A stretch of 64,000 bases of DNA from Herbidospora galbida (GTDB taxonomy: Bacteria > Actinomycetota > Actinomycetes > Streptosporangiales > Streptosporangiaceae): assembly GCF_005233835.1 (NCBI RefSeq), contig NZ_SZQA01000009.1:1-64000 (forward strand), given 5' to 3'. Position 1 is the stretch's first letter; each line of letters starts with the position of its first letter. The position numbers and the translations under genes were made by a program. The notes below the pieces were generated by a model, which had not been told where the DNA came from, searched no databases, and was given only the letters and a program-made list of their open reading frames with translations. Of this stretch, positions 44,171 through 53,211 are shown piece by piece.

Positions 44171-44892
44171 CACAGCACCTCGATCAGGTTCTCGGAGGGG
44201 GCGACCCAGCCGAAGATGCCGCCCTGGGCGGCGATCATGGCGAGTCCCGCTTCCTGGAACTCGTCGAAGTACGACCCGACGCAGTCGGAGACGACGAGGC
44301 ACTCGAAGCCCCGGTCGTTGGCCTCCCGCACGGTCGTGTGGACGCAGACCTCGGTCGTGACGCCGGTCACGACGAGCGAGGTGACGCCCTTCTCGGCCAG
44401 CAGTTCACCGAGGTCGGTGGCGTAGAACGAGCCCTTGCCGGGTTTGTCGATGACCGGCTCCTCGCCGAGGGGCTTGAGGTCGTCGACGATGTCGTGACCG
44501 TACTCACCCCTGATCAGGATCCGGCCCTTCGGGCCGGGATCCCCGATGCGCATCGACGGCGCGCCGCGGTTGAGCTTCGCGGGCGGGCAGTCGGAGAGAT
44601 CCGGGAGGTGGCCCTCCCGCGTGTGGACGACCAGCAGCCCGGCCGCGCGGGCCGCGCCGAGCAGCCGCGCCAGTGGCGGGATGACCTTCTGCAGCTTGCC
44701 GACGTCGTTCCCGAGGGTCTCTCCGAAACCGCCGGGTTCGACGAAGTCGCGCTGCATGTCGATGACCAGCAGCGCGGTTGACTCGGGCTCGAACGTGAAC
44801 GAATAGGGGGACGCGTCGACAGTGGGCACGACCGGCTCCTCGATTTCCAAGGCCGGTACGTCCCCCGACGCCGGACCGGCCGGGCGGTCCAT
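44170..44892 (-). CDS. Isochorismatase-like cysteine hydrolase (biuret/ureidoacrylate amidohydrolase type)
   Basis: The 240-residue protein has the catalytic triad of the family: Asp45 in LVIDMQRDF, Lys150 in [10 protein letters not shown] and Cys183 in TTEVCVHTT. Members hydrolyse amides such as biuret, ureidoacrylate, nicotinamide or N-carbamoyl compounds. Neighbouring NCS2 permease and GntR/FCD regulator genes suggest it degrades an imported amide of purine or pyrimidine origin. The N-terminal 30 residues are an extension beyond the core. Confidence 0.87.
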   Translation of the reverse strand: MDRPAGPASGDVPALEIEEPVVPTVDASPYSFTFEPESTALLVIDMQRDFVEPGGFGETLGNDVGKLQKVIPPLARLLGAARAAGLLVVHTREGHLPDLSDCPPAKLNRGAPSMRIGDPGPKGRILIRGEYGHDIVDDLKPLGEEPVIDKPGKGSFYATDLGELLAEKGVTSLVVTGVTTEVCVHTTVREANDRGFECLVVSDCVGSYFDEFQEAGLAMIAAQGGIFGWVAPSENLIEVL

Positions 44893-44948
44893 ATCGTCGA
44901 TTGTCGACAGATTTGTATCGACTACCGGCCCGCCCGGTTAACGGCCGG

Positions 44949-45584
44949 TTACCCGATGTACGTCCGGGCCCCGTGGGAGGCCAGCGCGGCCAGCACGGTC
45001 GGCGCGTCCTGGCTCACGACGGCGTCGAGGAGCTTGCGGTGCCGGCGCACCCCGTCGCCCGGGTCGCCGACGTGCTCGACCTCCCGGCGCAGGTTGGCGG
45101 CCATGTAGAGCTGGAGCTTGCGGATGACGGGCCGGTAGGCGAGCAGCAGCTGACGCTGCCCGGCCAGCGCGACCATCGCGATGTGGAACCGGCAGTGGGC
45201 GTCGTTCTCCTCGCGCAGGTCGCCCTTGCGGGCGGCGACGTCCATGGCGTGCAGCGCGTCTTCCAACTCGCCCACGTGGGTGCCCTCGACGAGGGGCGTG
45301 GAGAGCGAGACGGCGTACTGTTCGAGCACGTCGCGCAGGCCGAACAGCTCGTCGACGTCGCGGTCGGACAGCTGCGCCACCCGCACCCCGCGCCTCGGCA
45401 GGTGCTCCACGAGCCCCTGCTCGTCGAGCAGCCGCAGAGCCTCGCGCAGCGGCGCCCGGCTGATGCCGAAGCGCCGCGTGAGCTGCTCCTCGATCAGGCG
45501 CTCCCCCGGCTGGAGCGCGCCACTCAGAATGTCCTCGCGGAGCTGGTTCATCGACAGCTCGACGAGGCTGGCCGCTTCGAGCAC
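44949..45584 (-). CDS. GntR-family regulator with FCD domain
   Basis: From GTG 45584, five bases after GAGGAGG, the product is 211 residues. The winged helix has RRFGISRAPLREALRLLDEQG, and the all-helical FCD domain has the histidines of its metal site (NDAHCRFHIAMVALAG). FCD-GntR proteins sense carboxylates or related metabolites. It precedes the hydrolase/permease genes by 56 bases on the same strand and probably controls them. Confidence 0.88.
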   Translation of the reverse strand: MLEAASLVELSMNQLREDILSGALQPGERLIEEQLTRRFGISRAPLREALRLLDEQGLVEHLPRRGVRVAQLSDRDVDELFGLRDVLEQYAVSLSTPLVEGTHVGELEDALHAMDVAARKGDLREENDAHCRFHIAMVALAGQRQLLLAYRPVIRKLQLYMAANLRREVEHVGDPGDGVRRHRKLLDAVVSQDAPTVLAALASHGARTYIG

Positions 45585-45653
45585 GCCCACCTCCTCAGAC
45601 CCCAACTCTGGCAGATCATGCGCTGCTGCGGGCAGACCTTCCCACCAGCCCAA

Positions 45654-45685
45654 AAAGGCACTTCTGTACCATTAGAAGTGCCTTT
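45654..45685. promoter_or_regulatory. Perfect 12-base inverted repeat abutting the ribosome site of the EEP gene
   Basis: AAAGGCACTTCT and AGAAGTGCCTTT flank an eight-base loop. The right arm ends where GGGGGAGG, the ribosome site of the EEP gene at 45700, begins. In mRNA it would form a hairpin next to the ribosome site; in DNA it may be an operator shared with the divergent GntR gene. Confidence 0.6.
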
Positions 45686-45699
45686 GGGGGAGGTAAAGC

Positions 45700-46554
45700 G
45701 TGATAACACGAGTAATTACCATAATGGGGCTTTTGTCGACTCCGGCGTCGACACCCACACCGCCACCACCCGTGCCCGTCGCGCCCGCGCCGGCACCGGT
45801 ACCGGCACCGGCGCCCGTGACCACGCCGGTTCCCGTCCCCGAGCCCGCCGGCGATCCGCTCAGGTTCCTCACCTTCAACGTCTGCGGAGGCCTGTGCGAA
45901 ACGGGCTTCTCCCTGGCGAGGTGGACGTCGGTCCTCCTGCGCGAGACCAAGGACGCCGACGCCTTCTTCCTCCAGGAACTGTGCGGCCGGCAGTTCGACG
46001 CCCTCCGCAACCGCCTTTCCGGGCAATATCACGCCGAATACGTGGTGACCGTCCGCAAGAACAGGTCGTGCGGCCGGAACTGGGGCGACCGCCGTTTCGG
46101 CATCGCCGTCTTCGTGAAGGGCCCGGCGCTGGCCCGGGGGGTGTGGGCGCTGCCGAACCCGCACCGCGACGAACCCCGCGCCCTCCTCTGCGTGGACGCC
46201 GTCCTGGCCCACCGCCCGACCCGGCTGTGCACGACGCACGTCGACTACAAGGGCCACAACCGGGAGATGCACGTCAACTTCATCGACACCGTCATCCGGG
46301 GCTGGACCGGCCCGCTCGTCATCGGCGGCGACCTCAACCTGAGCCCGGGGACCCTGCCGATCCGCAACCTCTACCGCCGGTTCCGTGAGATCGACCCGAT
46401 GGCGCGGGTGACCTTCCCCGAGCAGGATCTGAAGATCGACTACATCCTGCTGAGCAACCACTTCTCGCGCTTCACGGCAAGTGGCAGGGGCTGGCTGCCC
46501 TGGCTGTCCGACCACCGCGTCCTGCGCGGCTCGGCGCGCCCCAGTGACATGTGA
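45700..46554 (+). CDS. Endonuclease/exonuclease/phosphatase (EEP) family protein with Pro-rich N-terminus
   Basis: The 284-residue product has a short N-terminal hydrophobic start, a Pro/Ala/Val-rich linker at about residues 15-50, then an EEP fold. Motifs are RFLTFNVCGG, FLQELCG (metal Glu), LVIGGDLNLSPGT, KIDYILLSN and WLSDHRVL (catalytic Asp-His). Activity could be nuclease, phosphodiesterase or lipid phosphatase. The linker suggests cell-surface placement, though the signal peptide is weak. Cysteine pairs in the domain support an extracytoplasmic home. Confidence 0.82.
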   Translation: MITRVITIMGLLSTPASTPTPPPPVPVAPAPAPVPAPAPVTTPVPVPEPAGDPLRFLTFNVCGGLCETGFSLARWTSVLLRETKDADAFFLQELCGRQFDALRNRLSGQYHAEYVVTVRKNRSCGRNWGDRRFGIAVFVKGPALARGVWALPNPHRDEPRALLCVDAVLAHRPTRLCTTHVDYKGHNREMHVNFIDTVIRGWTGPLVIGGDLNLSPGTLPIRNLYRRFREIDPMARVTFPEQDLKIDYILLSNHFSRFTASGRGWLPWLSDHRVLRGSARPSDM

Positions 46555-46635
46555 ATACTTGCTCAGACGTTTGATCGATGGGCGAAACGTCGATAACTCT
46601 CCGTAACCATCATCGTTCAGACGGAGGGGACATCG

Positions 46636-46749
46636 ATGAACGACCACCCGCATCACGACCACGAGGACGCCGACCACGAGCACGAGCTCGACTGCGGCGC
46701 CGAGGCCGCCTGTGGTCCCGGCCACTGTCACGACCACTCGGCCCACTAG
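46636..46749 (+). CDS. His/Cys-rich 37-residue peptide, possible metal binder
   Basis: ATG 46636 follows GGAGGGG at a good distance and reads MNDHPHHDHEDADHEHELD, then cysteines at 20, 26 and 31, ending HCHDHSAH. It has ten histidines, three cysteines and ten acidic residues in 37 positions. A strong terminator begins eight bases after the stop, so it is a complete small transcription unit. The composition suggests Zn, Ni, Co or Cu binding. It is too short for routine gene calling. Confidence 0.72.
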   Translation: MNDHPHHDHEDADHEHELDCGAEAACGPGHCHDHSAH

Positions 46750-46756
46750 GAAGGAC

Positions 46757-46799
46757 GCGTCCGGGCGGGCCGGCGCAGGCTCGCCCGGACGCGGGTTTT
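46757..46799 (+). terminator. Rho-independent terminator after the His-rich peptide gene
   Basis: GCGTCCGGGCG and CGCCCGGACGC form an 11-base stem, followed by GGGTTTTC. It ends the plus-strand transcript; the NRPS operon ends at 46802 on the other strand and may share the hairpin. Confidence 0.85.
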
Positions 46800-46801
46800 C
46801 G

Positions 46802-46975
46802 TCAGGCCGGACGGGCGCTCTTGGGGCGCATGTCCGTCCAGACCTCCTCGATGTGGGTCAGGCACTCCTCCCGGGTGCCCTCGAAACCGTCCGGGTGCCA
46901 GCCGTCGGGGATCTCCCGTCCGGCGGGCCAGAGGGAGTACTGCTCCTCGTCGTTGCGGACGACCAGGTGGGTCAC
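46802..46975 (-). CDS. MbtH-like protein
   Basis: From GTG 46975, with AAGGAG six bases upstream, the product has 57 residues. It carries the MbtH signature [10 protein letters not shown] near 8-17, a GWHPDG turn, and [10 protein letters not shown] near the end. MbtH proteins bind adenylation domains and are often required for their solubility and activity. The N-terminus is shorter than usual. It is the last gene of the NRPS operon and overlaps the methyltransferase by four bases. Confidence 0.93.
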   Translation of the reverse strand: MTHLVVRNDEEQYSLWPAGREIPDGWHPDGFEGTREECLTHIEEVWTDMRPKSARPA

Positions 46976-47901
46976 GACGTGCTCCTTGCGGTGATGAGGG
47001 TGTGCGTGGGGGAACGGGTCAGATCGGTTCGGGTGACGTCGGCGGCGCCCGCCTCGCGGAGCCAGCCCTCCAGTTCGCCGGCCGTGTAGAGGCGGCCTCC
47101 CTGGGTGAGCCACAGGTTCAGGGCGAAGCCCTCGGTGAAGGCCTGGTCGGCCACGCCGCCGCGCGGGGTCGTCGTGGTCTCCAGGATGTGGACGTCGGCT
47201 CCCGACGCCACCGCCTCCCGCACCAGCCCCCGGGCCCGGTCGCGGGAGAAGCCGTGGACGACGTTGAACAGCAGCACGTGGTCGTAGCCCTCCAGCACCA
47301 GCGGCTCCGACAGGTCGGCCGCCACCAGCGGGACCGCGCTGGGCGTGCCCGGCAGGTCGACGACGACCGCCTCCAGGCCAGGCGTGGCGTCCTGGAAGGC
47401 CTGGGCGAAGACGCCGTGGCCGCCGCCGACGTCGGCCAGCCGGCCGGGGCTCATCGGGACCAGGCCGACGACCTCCTCGGCGAGCCAGCCCGCCAGGCCC
47501 GACTGCAACCGGTGGAAGACGGCCAGGGGCTCGGGCCGGGACGACAGCCAGTGGTAGAAGTCGGCGCGCGGGCGGCCGGTGGCCAGGCCGTCGTACAGGT
47601 CCCGCCAGAACTCGCCGATGATGGCTCCCCACAGGCGCAGCGGGGTGGCGTATCCGGCGTCGGTCCACATCGGCGACGCGCTGAAGACGTCGTCGGACCG
47701 GACGAGATAGCCGGTCGTCGTCAGCAGGTCGAGCAGGAGGGTGAGGCCCTCCTCGTCGGCGCCGGTCGCCTTGGCCAGGTCGGCAGGCGTGCCGGGGAGC
47801 GCGTTGAAGACGCCCAGCCGGACCGCCGCGTCGGCGGCGTAGAAGGACATCGCGCCGACGAGGTCGGTCGACGGGCCGGGGTCATGCGGTGGCAACGGCA
47901 T
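46972..47901 (-). CDS. SAM-dependent methyltransferase of the O-methyltransferase (acetylserotonin-type) fold
   Basis: The 309-residue protein has the helical dimerisation region ([19 protein letters not shown]) and the SAM motif [14 protein letters not shown] near 155-168. A His in the [11 protein letters not shown] region is in the place of the usual catalytic base. This fold includes O-methyltransferases and the C-methyltransferases that act on 3-hydroxykynurenine in sibiromycin-type pathways. Its place with kynurenine 3-monooxygenase in one operon makes an aryl target plausible. O- versus C-methylation cannot be told by eye. Confidence 0.87.
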   Translation of the reverse strand: MPLPPHDPGPSTDLVGAMSFYAADAAVRLGVFNALPGTPADLAKATGADEEGLTLLLDLLTTTGYLVRSDDVFSASPMWTDAGYATPLRLWGAIIGEFWRDLYDGLATGRPRADFYHWLSSRPEPLAVFHRLQSGLAGWLAEEVVGLVPMSPGRLADVGGGHGVFAQAFQDATPGLEAVVVDLPGTPSAVPLVAADLSEPLVLEGYDHVLLFNVVHGFSRDRARGLVREAVASGADVHILETTTTPRGGVADQAFTEGFALNLWLTQGGRLYTAGELEGWLREAGAADVTRTDLTRSPTHTLITARSTS

Positions 47902-49180
47902 CGGGCACCTCCTCGGTCTTCTTCGGGGCGGGTTCGCGCAGGAACAGCACGCGGACCGCGACCAGCAGCAGGATCACGGCGTCGGCCAGGATGACGAACG
48001 CGATCCCCCGGCCCTCGCCGGTGCCGATCAGCGAACCCACGCTGGAGGCGAGCGCGCCGTCGGGCTGCAGCAGCGGCCCGGCCACGTGCTCGGCCAGCGG
48101 CCCGGCGAGCAGGTAGGCGAACGGGGAGGCGATGCCGCCGATCGAGTGGACCGTCCCGAGGACCCGGCCGAGGCTGTCGGGTTCGATGCCCGACTGCAGC
48201 ACCGCGTTGCCCGAGCCCTGCACGACCGGCAGCGTGAACAGGAACGCCGCCGCCGCGAAGGCCACCACCCACGGGTCGGGGCGCACCGTGTGCAGCACCA
48301 GGAAGAGCGAGCCGAGCAACATGAACACGCCCATGCCGCGGATGCGCTTCTTCGGGCCGCCCCACACGCCCATCACCAGGCCGCCGAGGAACACCCCGGA
48401 CCCTCCGGCGAACATCAGCGCGCCCAGCACCGCCGGGGAGCCGAACGACAGGATCAGCGGCTGCACCAGCACCCCGGCCACGGCGAAGCAGAAGTTGTAC
48501 GCCGTGAACGTCAGCGTCAGCGACATCAGGTCGCGCCGCCGCCGCAGGTAGTGCCAGCCGTACGACAGGTCGGCCAGCGGCGCCTTCGCCGACCCGGCCC
48601 CGGGGGCCTTCACCACCGAGGCGGGCAGCTTCACGACCAGCAGCGTGGTCACCGCTATGGCGAAGGTCACCAGGTCGAGGACCAGCACGCCGGTCATGCC
48701 GATCGCGCCGAGCAGCGCGCCGGCCGCCAGCGGGGCGGCGATCTGGGTGGCCACGGTGATCTGCATGAGGCCGTTGGCGCGGGCGAGGTGGCGTTCGGGG
48801 ATGAGCAGCGGGGTCATCGCCTGGTAGGTCGTCATGTGCAGCGTCCCGCAGACGGCGCCCACGAGCGACCCGAGGCAGATGTGCCACACCTGCAGCGCGT
48901 CGTTGTAGAGCAGCAGCGCCTGCACGCCGGTGCTGACCGCCACGACGCAGTCGCTGATGATCAGGACGCGGCGCCGGTCGAACCGGTCGACGATCACCCC
49001 GGCGAACGGGCCGACCAGGATCGCCGGCAGCAGCCCCGACAGCATGACCAGCGCGAACAGGGTGGTCGACTCGGTGTTCTGGTAGACCCAGACGCCCAGC
49101 ACGAAGCCCGTCAGGCTCGACCCGACGCCGGAGACCAGCGACGACAGCCAGACGATGCCGAATCTCACGAGGTCAGGCAC
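47882..49180 (-). CDS. MFS exporter (EntS-like)
   Basis: The 432-residue protein from GTG 49180 (GGAGG just upstream) has about twelve hydrophobic segments. Between segments it has the MFS signature region PFAGVIVDRFDRRRVLII. It resembles the MFS exporters found with siderophore and peptide clusters. It overlaps the NRPS gene upstream and the methyltransferase downstream, so it likely exports the product and confers self-protection. Confidence 0.88.
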   Translation of the reverse strand: MPDLVRFGIVWLSSLVSGVGSSLTGFVLGVWVYQNTESTTLFALVMLSGLLPAILVGPFAGVIVDRFDRRRVLIISDCVVAVSTGVQALLLYNDALQVWHICLGSLVGAVCGTLHMTTYQAMTPLLIPERHLARANGLMQITVATQIAAPLAAGALLGAIGMTGVLVLDLVTFAIAVTTLLVVKLPASVVKAPGAGSAKAPLADLSYGWHYLRRRRDLMSLTLTFTAYNFCFAVAGVLVQPLILSFGSPAVLGALMFAGGSGVFLGGLVMGVWGGPKKRIRGMGVFMLLGSLFLVLHTVRPDPWVVAFAAAAFLFTLPVVQGSGNAVLQSGIEPDSLGRVLGTVHSIGGIASPFAYLLAGPLAEHVAGPLLQPDGALASSVGSLIGTGEGRGIAFVILADAVILLLVAVRVLFLREPAPKKTEEVPDAVATA

Positions 49181-52100
49181 ATCGCCTCCACGTAACGCCG
49201 GATGAGCGCCCGGTCGGCGGGCGGGCAGGTGATCCCGGCGGCGGTCAGCGTCCGCCGGGTGCGCGAACAGTCGAACCACGGCCGGGGGAAGACCGGCCGC
49301 TCCTCGGGGAGTTCGGTGACGAACGCCGCGAGCGGCAGGTCGGGCAGCCCGTCGTGGACGGCGGCCCGCCACTCCGGCCAGGCCACCAGCCGCACCCCGA
49401 GGGCCTCGGCGATCTCCGCGTAGGTGATCGTCGCCTCGTTGAAGTAGTGGTGGTCCTCCCCCGCGCCGTGCAGCACGTGGTGGACGATGCCGTCGGCGAC
49501 GTGGTCGACCGGGGAGACGTCCTCGTCGTAGGGCATGTCGGGGGCCATCCCGAGCCGCGTCATCGTGGCCAGCAGGCGGCTGAAGTAGTCGCCGTCGTTG
49601 CCCCAGCCGGTCCGGCTGTCGCCGCCGATCCGGGCCGGGCGGTGGATCGAGACCGGAATGCCGCGCTCCCGTGCCTGCGCGGCCAGCCGGTCGGCGACCC
49701 ACTTGGTCTGGTTGTAGCCGCCGCCCAGGCCGGCCGGGTCTTCCGGCACGTCGGCCTCGGTGATCCGGCGGCTCTGGTAGGCCTTGCCGAGATGGACCCC
49801 GAGCGTCGAGACGTGGTGGACGGGGACGCCCCCGCCCAGCGCCGACAGCCGCAGGACCTCCAGGGTGCCGCCGACGTTGACGTCCTTCAGCCGGTGGTAC
49901 GGCTCCGCGAAGTTGATCAGCCCGCCGTTGTGGCAGATCACGTCGACCCGCTCGGCGAGTTCGGCGAACTCCTCCTCCGACAGGCCGAGCCGGGGCGCGC
50001 CGAGGTCGCCGGGGATGCCGACGACCCGCGCCTCGGGCAGCCCTTGGGCGGCGAGCGCGGCCCGCACCCGGGCCTCGGCGGCGGCGGGGGTGTCGGCCCG
50101 GACGAGACAGAGCAGTTCCGAGACGGGGGCCAGCCGGGCGGCGAGGTGCGCCCCGAGGAAGCCGGTCGCGCCGGTAAGCAGGACCGTCGTCCCCGACCGC
50201 CTCCTCGGGACGGCCACCCGGATGTCGGCGGGCAGCACCGCCTCGGCGAGCAGGTCGGGTTCGTCCGAGGTCGCGTGGGTGCCCTCGATCGTGGCGGCGA
50301 GTTCGGCCAGGTCGGCGGTCTCGAACAGGGCGCGCAGCGGGAGGGCGACGCCGATCCGGTCCTTCAGGGCCGCCAGCACGCGGGCCGCGAGGAGCGAGTG
50401 GCCGCCGAGCTCGAAGAAGTTGTCCCGCCGCCCGACCCGCCGGTCGCCCGCGACGACGACCGACCAGACGTCGGCCACCGCCTGCTCGACCGGGGTCCGC
50501 GGGGCCTCGTACGGGGCCGACACGGTGACCTCGGGCAGGGCGGCCGTGTCGACCTTGCCGTGGCTGGTCCGCGGGACCGTCTCCAGCGCCACGAACACGT
50601 CGGGCACGAGGTAGTCGGGCAGCCGTTCCCGCAGGTGGGCACGGAGGTCGGAGTCCCCGGCGACGAACGCGACCAGGCGGTCGCCGACCGAGGTCACGTG
50701 GGCGTCGCGGACGCCGGGGTGCGCGGTCAGCGCCGCCTCGACCTCGCCCGGTTCGATGCGGTGGCCGCGCACCTTGAGCTGGCGGTCCTTGCGCCCCGCG
50801 AACTCGAAGCTCCCGTCGAGACGCCGCCGGACCAGGTCGCCGGTCCGGTACATGCGCGCCCCGGGCACTCCGGAGAACGGGTCGGGCCCGAACCGGTCGG
50901 CGGTCATGGCCGGCTGCCCCAGGTACCCCCAGGCCAGGCAGTCGCCCGCGAGGTGGAGTTCGCCGTAGACGTTGTCGGGGGCGAGCCCGCCGTGGCTGTC
51001 GACGACGTAGGCCCGCACGTGCGGCAGCTCGGTCCCGATGGGCAGGTGCAGCAGGCCGGTGGGCTCGGCCGCCGTGTGCGTGGTCGCGCACACCGTCGCC
51101 TCGGTCGGGCCGTAGTGGTTGACCAGCGGGGTGCCGGTCGCGGCCAGCCAGGTCTCCAGCGCCGAGGCGGGCACCGACTCGCCGCCGACCATCATCAGCC
51201 GGACCGGCCACTCGACCTTCCGCCCGGCCAGCTCGCCGGCCCAGCGCCGCCAGAGCGAGGCCGCCGTGTCGACGGCGGTGATCCCGTGGCGCTCGACGAA
51301 GGCCAGCAGCGCGTCCGCGTCGAGACGGGCCGGTTCGTCGTGCAGGACCAGCGCGCCGCCGGTGGCGAGCACCGGGAACAGGTCGCCGACGGACGCGTCG
51401 AAGGTGAGCGGCGGGATCATCAGCACCCGGTCGGCGGCCGTGAACCCGTGGACGTCCACGAACGCCTTCGTGAACCGCCGCAGCGACTCGTGGCCGACGG
51501 CGACGCCCTTGGGGGTGCCGGTCGAGCCCGAGGTGAAGATGACGTAGGCCAGCGAACTCGGCTCCACCGGAGCGTGGTCCCGGGGGTGGAAACCCTCGTG
51601 GTCGACGACGCCCACGGCGTTGGCCGCGTCGAGCAGCCGCGCCACGCGTTCGTCGGGGTGACCGGGGTCGAGCGGCAGGTAGGCGCAGCCCGCCCGGAGG
51701 ATGCCCACGATGGCGGCGACGGCGTCGGGTCCGGCGGGGAGGCGTACCCCGACGACACTGCCCCGGGTCAGCCCGGTCAGGTCGAGGGCGTCGGCCCGGC
51801 GCAGCAGCTCGCGATAGGTCACCGTCTCGGTGTCGGTGATCACGGCGGGTGCGTCGGTGGGGGTGATCTCCCAGGCCGGCGCTTCGCCGGAGAGCGCGCC
51901 GGCGGGGCGGGTCCGCAGCGGGACGTCCCAGATGCCCTGGTCGGCGTCGTCGACGGTCGCGCGCAGGACGGCGACCATGTGGTGGCCGATCGCGTCGATC
52001 GAGGCGGCGTCGAACAGGTCGGTCGCGTAGTCGATGTGGACGCCGTCGCCCTCGACCACGACCGTCAGGTCGAACCGGGCCGGCGGCGCGGACAGGTCGT

Positions 52101-53211
52101 AGGCCCGGCCGGTCAGCCCCGGCGCGACCTCGATCGCCCCGCCCGGCTCGCCGGTCACCAGCATGACCTGGAAGATCGGGTTGTGGCTGAGGTCGCGCCG
52201 CCCGCCGGTGAGCTCGACGACCGAGTCGAACGGCAGCGTGCGGTGGTCGAGCGCGGTCATGGTCGTCTCGCGGGCGAGCCGGACCACCTCCCGCAGCGTC
52301 GGGTTCCCGGTGAGGCGGGTGCGCAGCGCCACGGTGTTGACGAACATCCCGGCCGTGCGCTCCAGCTCGGGCAGCTCGCGGTCGCTGACGGGGGTGCCGA
52401 TGACGACGTCGTCGGTGTCGGCCATCCGGGCCAGCACGACGTTCAGCGCGGCCAGCACGACCATGAAGACGGTCGTCCGGTTGGCCTGCGCCCACGCCCG
52501 CAGCTCGCCGGCGAACCCGCCGGGGTAGACGACCGAGCGGCGGACGCCGTCGAAGGTCGGCCGGGCCGGGCGCGGCCGGTCGAGGGGCAGGTCGAGCAGG
52601 CCGCTGACGCCGTCGAGCCGCTGCGCCCAGAAGGCCCGGTCGGCCGCGCCGGTGTCGCGGGTCGCCAGCCACGCCGCGTAGTCGGGGTACTGCACCTGTA
52701 CGGGCGGCAGGCGCTCCCCCCGGTAGAGGGCGTAGAGCTCGTCGAACAGGATGCCGGTGGTCTCACCGTCGCACACGATGTGGTGCCAGCACATCGCCAG
52801 CACGTGCCCGTCGCCGTGGGGGATCAGCAGGACGCGCATCAGCGGGGCGCGGGCGAGGTCGAACCCGTACGAGAGGAACTCCTCGATGGTGCCCTCGGTG
52901 AAGAAGGGCACCTCGGCGGCCGGGACGACGTGCTGGTGGGGCACCCCGTCACGCACCACGATCGCGGTGCGCAGGGACTCGTGCCGGGCCACCAGCGCGT
53001 CGATCGCCCGGTGCATCCGGGGCACGTCGAGGTCGCCGGTCAGCTCGTGGGCCGCCCAGCACAGGTAGCGGTCGCCGTCGAACCCCGCCTGGTCGAGGAA
53101 CCACAGCCGTTCCTGCGACGGGGCGAGCGGCGCGTCGGAGCCCGGGGCGCGGCGCGGGATCCCGGACCGCTGCGCCGCGACCCGCGCCATGCGTTCGGAC
53201 AGTCTGCTCAC
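49165..53211 (-). CDS. NRPS, condensation-adenylation-thiolation-reductase (terminal module)
   Basis: The 1348-residue protein has a C domain (about 30-440, HHIVCDG active site) and an A domain (about 465-920: [38 protein letters not shown]). A T domain follows ([11 protein letters not shown], Ser near 975). A C-terminal thioester reductase has NADP motif LLTGATGFLGAHLAARL and YNQTKW. My eye-read A-domain code is D-A-G-D-M-G-H-V-C-K; I cannot assign a residue. The reductase replaces a thioesterase, so the chain is released as an aldehyde or, after a second reduction, an alcohol. Confidence 0.93.
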   Translation of the reverse strand: MSRLSERMARVAAQRSGIPRRAPGSDAPLAPSQERLWFLDQAGFDGDRYLCWAAHELTGDLDVPRMHRAIDALVARHESLRTAIVVRDGVPHQHVVPAAEVPFFTEGTIEEFLSYGFDLARAPLMRVLLIPHGDGHVLAMCWHHIVCDGETTGILFDELYALYRGERLPPVQVQYPDYAAWLATRDTGAADRAFWAQRLDGVSGLLDLPLDRPRPARPTFDGVRRSVVYPGGFAGELRAWAQANRTTVFMVVLAALNVVLARMADTDDVVIGTPVSDRELPELERTAGMFVNTVALRTRLTGNPTLREVVRLARETTMTALDHRTLPFDSVVELTGGRRDLSHNPIFQVMLVTGEPGGAIEVAPGLTGRAYDLSAPPARFDLTVVVEGDGVHIDYATDLFDAASIDAIGHHMVAVLRATVDDADQGIWDVPLRTRPAGALSGEAPAWEITPTDAPAVITDTETVTYRELLRRADALDLTGLTRGSVVGVRLPAGPDAVAAIVGILRAGCAYLPLDPGHPDERVARLLDAANAVGVVDHEGFHPRDHAPVEPSSLAYVIFTSGSTGTPKGVAVGHESLRRFTKAFVDVHGFTAADRVLMIPPLTFDASVGDLFPVLATGGALVLHDEPARLDADALLAFVERHGITAVDTAASLWRRWAGELAGRKVEWPVRLMMVGGESVPASALETWLAATGTPLVNHYGPTEATVCATTHTAAEPTGLLHLPIGTELPHVRAYVVDSHGGLAPDNVYGELHLAGDCLAWGYLGQPAMTADRFGPDPFSGVPGARMYRTGDLVRRRLDGSFEFAGRKDRQLKVRGHRIEPGEVEAALTAHPGVRDAHVTSVGDRLVAFVAGDSDLRAHLRERLPDYLVPDVFVALETVPRTSHGKVDTAALPEVTVSAPYEAPRTPVEQAVADVWSVVVAGDRRVGRRDNFFELGGHSLLAARVLAALKDRIGVALPLRALFETADLAELAATIEGTHATSDEPDLLAEAVLPADIRVAVPRRRSGTTVLLTGATGFLGAHLAARLAPVSELLCLVRADTPAAAEARVRAALAAQGLPEARVVGIPGDLGAPRLGLSEEEFAELAERVDVICHNGGLINFAEPYHRLKDVNVGGTLEVLRLSALGGGVPVHHVSTLGVHLGKAYQSRRITEADVPEDPAGLGGGYNQTKWVADRLAAQARERGIPVSIHRPARIGGDSRTGWGNDGDYFSRLLATMTRLGMAPDMPYDEDVSPVDHVADGIVHHVLHGAGEDHHYFNEATITYAEIAEALGVRLVAWPEWRAAVHDGLPDLPLAAFVTELPEERPVFPRPWFDCSRTRRTLTAAGITCPPADRALIRRYVEAMCLTS

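Noticed and set aside
45740-45850. Repeated CC/GC-rich motif possibly a DNA repeat or CRISPR-like array
   Set aside because: It encodes the Pro/Ala/Val linker of the EEP protein in frame; units are irregular and there are no spacers.
49181-52672. A continuous minus-strand frame that would extend the MFS protein to 1596 residues
   Set aside because: The extension is an out-of-frame reading of the NRPS gene; only the last 432 residues have transporter sequence, and GTG 49180 has a good ribosome site.
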